DNA of 7,862 nt from Verrucomicrobiales bacterium (lineage in GTDB: Bacteria; Verrucomicrobiota; Verrucomicrobiia; Limisphaerales; UBA1100). The notes below the pieces were generated by a model, which saw only the letters and a program-made list of their open reading frames with translations, was not told where the DNA came from and ran no database searches. Both the position numbers and the translations under genes were made by a program. The DNA is taken from NCBI GenBank assembly GCA_011523245.1, contig WTHG01000210.1:1-7862 (forward strand), in the 5' to 3' direction. Shown here piece after piece: positions 5,372-7,862 of the stretch. The stretch's first letter is position 1; the number at the start of each line of letters is the position of its first letter.

Positions 5372-7696
5372 TTATTCGCTTTCCGGGAGAGGCTCTCCAA
5401 CCACCTGGACTTCGGTCTGGAGATCGATACCTCGCTCAACTTTCACTCGCTCCCTCACCTGCTCGATCAGCGTCAGCACATCATTTGCCGTGGCGGTGCC
5501 ATCATTGACGATAAAATTTCCATGGCGCTCGGAAACCATCGCACCGCCGACTTGCAAGCCCTTGAGCTGACATTCATCAACCAATTTACCCGCCGACGAG
5601 ATTCCAGGATTCTTGAACATGCAACCGGCACTACGATTGTGTGGCTGGTTTTCAGTCCGTTGTTTTCGAAAGGCATCCATGCGCGCCTGCACTCCTTCTC
5701 GGCTCTCCAATTCCCCGCGCAAGACGGCGCTCAGGGCAATGTGATCCCTTAACACAGGGCAACTCCGATACACCGCACCCATTTCAAATCCCGGCCGTTC
5801 CTCGATCTGTCCATCACGCGTCATGAACCGTACCGACTCCACCTGCTCAAATGTCTCTCCACCCCAAGCCCCCGCGTTCATTCGCAGCGCACCTCCCAGA
5901 CAGCCTGGAATGCCCTCCAGAAACTCCAGCCCTGCCAAGCTGGCATCGCGCGCCGCATTGGCAATGTGTTTCAACCGAGCCCCAGCCCCACAATGCAAAA
6001 CATTTTCTCGAACATCGATTTGCGTAAAACTCTCGTGTCGCAAACAGATTACAATCCCTCGAATACCTCCCTCGCGAATCACAAGGTTCGAACCTCGACC
6101 GAGCAGAAATACCGACACTTCATGGGTCGCTGCATACCTCATCGTTGCAGCCAAATCCGTTTCATTTGCTGGGGTAACTAAGATTTCTGCCGGACCGCCC
6201 ACTCCCAGCGTTGTGCGCATGGCCAGTGGCTCATTTTCCAGCACCTCGCTATCGGTGCTAACCAGTTCGCGCAATGCCTGTGCGTGAGTTGTGCCTGTCA
6301 TGTGTAAATCCTTTGCCAATGCGTGCGCCACTTGCGTGATATCACCGGCACCTAAAAATACCGCCACATCTCTCGGCTTCAGCGCCTGCCGCACTTTGTT
6401 TCGCAACAAATCCAGCGTCGCAGTAAACGCAGCTGGTTGTCCTGTCGCCGCAATCGCCTCAACCAGTCGTTGCCCATGAATATCTGTAATCGGATCCTCG
6501 CTGGCCGCATATACTTCGGTGATCCACAATAAATCCGCCTCACCAAAGCAGCCGGCAAATTCACTGAGCAAATGTTGCGTACGCGAATAACGATGCGGCT
6601 GAAACGCCACTAATAAACGGCCCGCACACCGCTCGCGGATCGCCCGCAAGGTCGCCTCAATTTCCGCCGGATGATGTCCGTAATCATCAAAGATCCTGAA
6701 TCGTTCGTCGCAAAACAATTCCTGCTGTCTTCGATCCGCACCCTGAAACCCCTTCAATGCTTCGCGAATGGCATCCGCCTCAAAGCCGTTGGCATGCAAA
6801 AACGCCACGACCGCCACCGCGTTGGAAATATTTTTCTCCCCCCACAACTTCAGCGAAAATTCCCCCAGCGCTTCACCAGCACACTCCACAGAAAACCGGC
6901 CTGATCCCAGCACCTCGGCATGGTAATCAGCCGCCGGGTTAAACCCGTAACTCACCGACCGCGCGTGCCCGCCAAACAACTCCAGCAGGCACGCATCATC
7001 CGCACAAAAAATGAGTCGTCCATGAGTCTGCTCAGCAAACGTCATAAACTCATCGCACACCGCCTGGAAGTTGGCGAAATAATCCAAGTGCTCCTCATCA
7101 ATATTGAGCACGATGGCCTGTTCGGGATGAAACTCACGCAAGGTCCCATCGCTTTCATCCGCCTCCACCGAAAACCAAGCCGAAGCGTCAGCGCCCATGC
7201 GAGCCGAACGCCCCAATTGCGGCACTCCAGCCCCCACCGCGAATCCGGCCGGAGCCTCCAATTGTTCCAGCGCGTAAGCCAGCAACGCCGTGGTAGTGGT
7301 CTTCCCGTGCATACCCGCCACACAAACCGCCCGGCGTTGATGCGCCAGAGCTGCCAATAATACCGCCCGACGCACCAGTGGAATGCCCAGCTGCTGAGCC
7401 AACGCCAGCTCCGGATTATCCATGCGAATGGCTGAGCTATAGACCACCAAGTCTGGCTGAGCCGCGCGCAACTGTTCCGGGGCATGCCCTTCGTGCAACA
7501 CCGCCCCGCGTTCGCGCAACAACCGCAAGCCGGCATGATCGCGCAGATCGGAACCTTGAACCGCTAAGCCAAGATCCAACAACAAATGCGCCAGCCCACT
7601 CATCCCACAGCCGCCTGCGCCCACGAGGTACACCGAAGCATTCGGCTGCACAGTCGCCAGCCATTGCTCCACCTGTTCGCGGGATAAACGGTTCAT
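5372..7696 (-). CDS. murC-murB: MurC-MurB fusion: UDP-MurNAc--L-alanine ligase and UDP-GlcNAc-enolpyruvate reductase
   Basis: One 774-residue cytoplasmic chain carries two consecutive peptidoglycan enzymes. Residues 1-465 are MurC, which adds L-Ala to UDP-MurNAc with ATP: GAGGCGMSGLAHLL (26-39, UDP site), GMHGKTTTT (128-136, P-loop with Lys132), VEADESDGT (177-185), NIDEEHLDY (198-206, His203), GEKNISN (286-292; consensus GxHN, so Lys replaces His), DYGHHPAE (338-345) and FQPHRYSRT (365-373). Residues about 475-770 are MurB, the FAD enzyme that reduces the enolpyruvyl group using NADPH: LLGRGSNLVI (531-540, FAD), EGIPGCLGGALRMNAGAWGGE (594-614), AVYRSC (641-646), SAGCMFKNP (689-697) and the C-terminal catalytic Glu in TEVQVVG (761-767). 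It lacks the extra loop of E. coli MurB, so it is the shorter type II form. Cys692 sits where the general-acid Ser normally lies. In the pathway MurB acts just before MurC, so the domain order is the reverse of the reaction order. ATG at 7696 has AGGA 10 nt upstream. The frame is continuous, with no stop between the halves. Confidence 0.97.
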   Translation of the reverse strand: MNRLSREQVEQWLATVQPNASVYLVGAGGCGMSGLAHLLLDLGLAVQGSDLRDHAGLRLLRERGAVLHEGHAPEQLRAAQPDLVVYSSAIRMDNPELALAQQLGIPLVRRAVLLAALAHQRRAVCVAGMHGKTTTTALLAYALEQLEAPAGFAVGAGVPQLGRSARMGADASAWFSVEADESDGTLREFHPEQAIVLNIDEEHLDYFANFQAVCDEFMTFAEQTHGRLIFCADDACLLELFGGHARSVSYGFNPAADYHAEVLGSGRFSVECAGEALGEFSLKLWGEKNISNAVAVVAFLHANGFEADAIREALKGFQGADRRQQELFCDERFRIFDDYGHHPAEIEATLRAIRERCAGRLLVAFQPHRYSRTQHLLSEFAGCFGEADLLWITEVYAASEDPITDIHGQRLVEAIAATGQPAAFTATLDLLRNKVRQALKPRDVAVFLGAGDITQVAHALAKDLHMTGTTHAQALRELVSTDSEVLENEPLAMRTTLGVGGPAEILVTPANETDLAATMRYAATHEVSVFLLGRGSNLVIREGGIRGIVICLRHESFTQIDVRENVLHCGAGARLKHIANAARDASLAGLEFLEGIPGCLGGALRMNAGAWGGETFEQVESVRFMTRDGQIEERPGFEMGAVYRSCPVLRDHIALSAVLRGELESREGVQARMDAFRKQRTENQPHNRSAGCMFKNPGISSAGKLVDECQLKGLQVGGAMVSERHGNFIVNDGTATANDVLTLIEQVRERVKVERGIDLQTEVQVVGEPLPESE

Positions 7697-7745
7697 TGAG
7701 GTCTTTTCCTACGCCGTCGCCGACCACCTGTCCATGCGGCCTTCT

Positions 7746-7862
7746 TCACAATCGACGCAGAATTCTGTCGGCAATCTGCGTCGCGGATTCTGGCCGATCC
7801 AAGGCCGCCATGCCTTCGGCCATTTTTGCCCGGGCAGGATCATCCTGCAACAGCTCCTCCAC
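7746..7862 (-). CDS. murG: C-terminal end of MurG, lipid II-forming GlcNAc transferase (partial)
   Basis: A 38-codon open frame enters from the right edge and ends with TGA at 7746-7748. It reads VEELLQDDPARAKMA, then EGMAALDRPESATQIADRILRRL in its remaining part. This matches the pattern of the last helix of MurG, where an L..DP.....M......L..P.A...IAD stretch ends the protein. MurG transfers GlcNAc to lipid I at the cytoplasmic face of the inner membrane, and it usually sits immediately before murC in dcw clusters, as here. The stop is 49 nt before the murC-murB start. Only the tail is visible, so active-site residues cannot be checked, and the call relies partly on gene order. Confidence 0.78.
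   Translation of the reverse strand: MEELLQDDPARAKMAEGMAALDRPESATQIADRILRRL

Noticed and set aside
4909..5752. Long plus-strand open frames opposite ddl and murB
   Set aside because: They lie antisense to clearly conserved genes and are low-complexity, Pro/Arg/Ser-rich translations without motifs.
7437..7727. 96-codon minus-strand open frame overlapping the start of murC
   Set aside because: It is an out-of-frame shadow of the MurC N-terminus, with Arg- and Gly-rich composition and no recognisable motif.

Overview
The window is the distal half of a division and cell-wall (dcw) gene cluster, read entirely on the minus strand, so transcription runs from high to low coordinates. In transcription order it holds: the last 38 codons of murG (7746-7862), a single-chain MurC-MurB fusion (5372-7696), ddl (4410-5312), ftsQ (3496-4407), ftsA (2293-3492), ftsZ (1132-2286) and the N-terminal 372 codons of a HlyC/CorC-type CBS-domain membrane protein that runs off the left edge (1-1116). 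I see no plus-strand genes, RNA genes, CRISPR, insertion sequences or phage genes. Coding density is very high: gaps are 49, 59, 2, 3, 6 and 15 nt.

The gene order murG-murC/murB-ddl-ftsQ-ftsA-ftsZ, the murC-murB fusion and the moderately high GC suggest a Gram-negative bacterium of the Planctomycetota-Verrucomicrobiota-Chlamydiota superphylum, most likely a verrucomicrobium. This is inferred from order and fusion type; no marker gene in the window settles it.

The genes form one pathway. MurG completes lipid II on the membrane, MurB and MurC carry out the UDP-MurNAc and first-amino-acid steps, and Ddl supplies D-Ala-D-Ala. FtsQ, FtsA and FtsZ build the divisome that directs this synthesis to the septum. 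A possible internal promoter and a small hairpin lie in the 59-nt gap before ddl, the only plausible place for a separate ddl-ftsQAZ transcript. ftsQ, ftsA and ftsZ are in one reading frame, separated only by a stop codon plus one or two sense codons.

The most striking feature is FtsZ. Fold landmarks, genomic position and the C-terminal FtsA-binding peptide (DVPTFLRR) are those of a true division FtsZ. The nucleotide site and the catalytic loop, however, differ from the near-universal consensus. The tubulin signature GGGTGTG reads GGGMGGG, the T1 glycine/asparagine loop is GCAGLR, the T2 NTD is DSD, and the T7 NxDxxD has His for its last Asp. The altered T4 loop is encoded by a perfect 12-bp tandem repeat. 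Other oddities are a cysteine at the usual catalytic serine position of MurB and a TTG start for ddl crowded against a perfect Shine-Dalgarno sequence.
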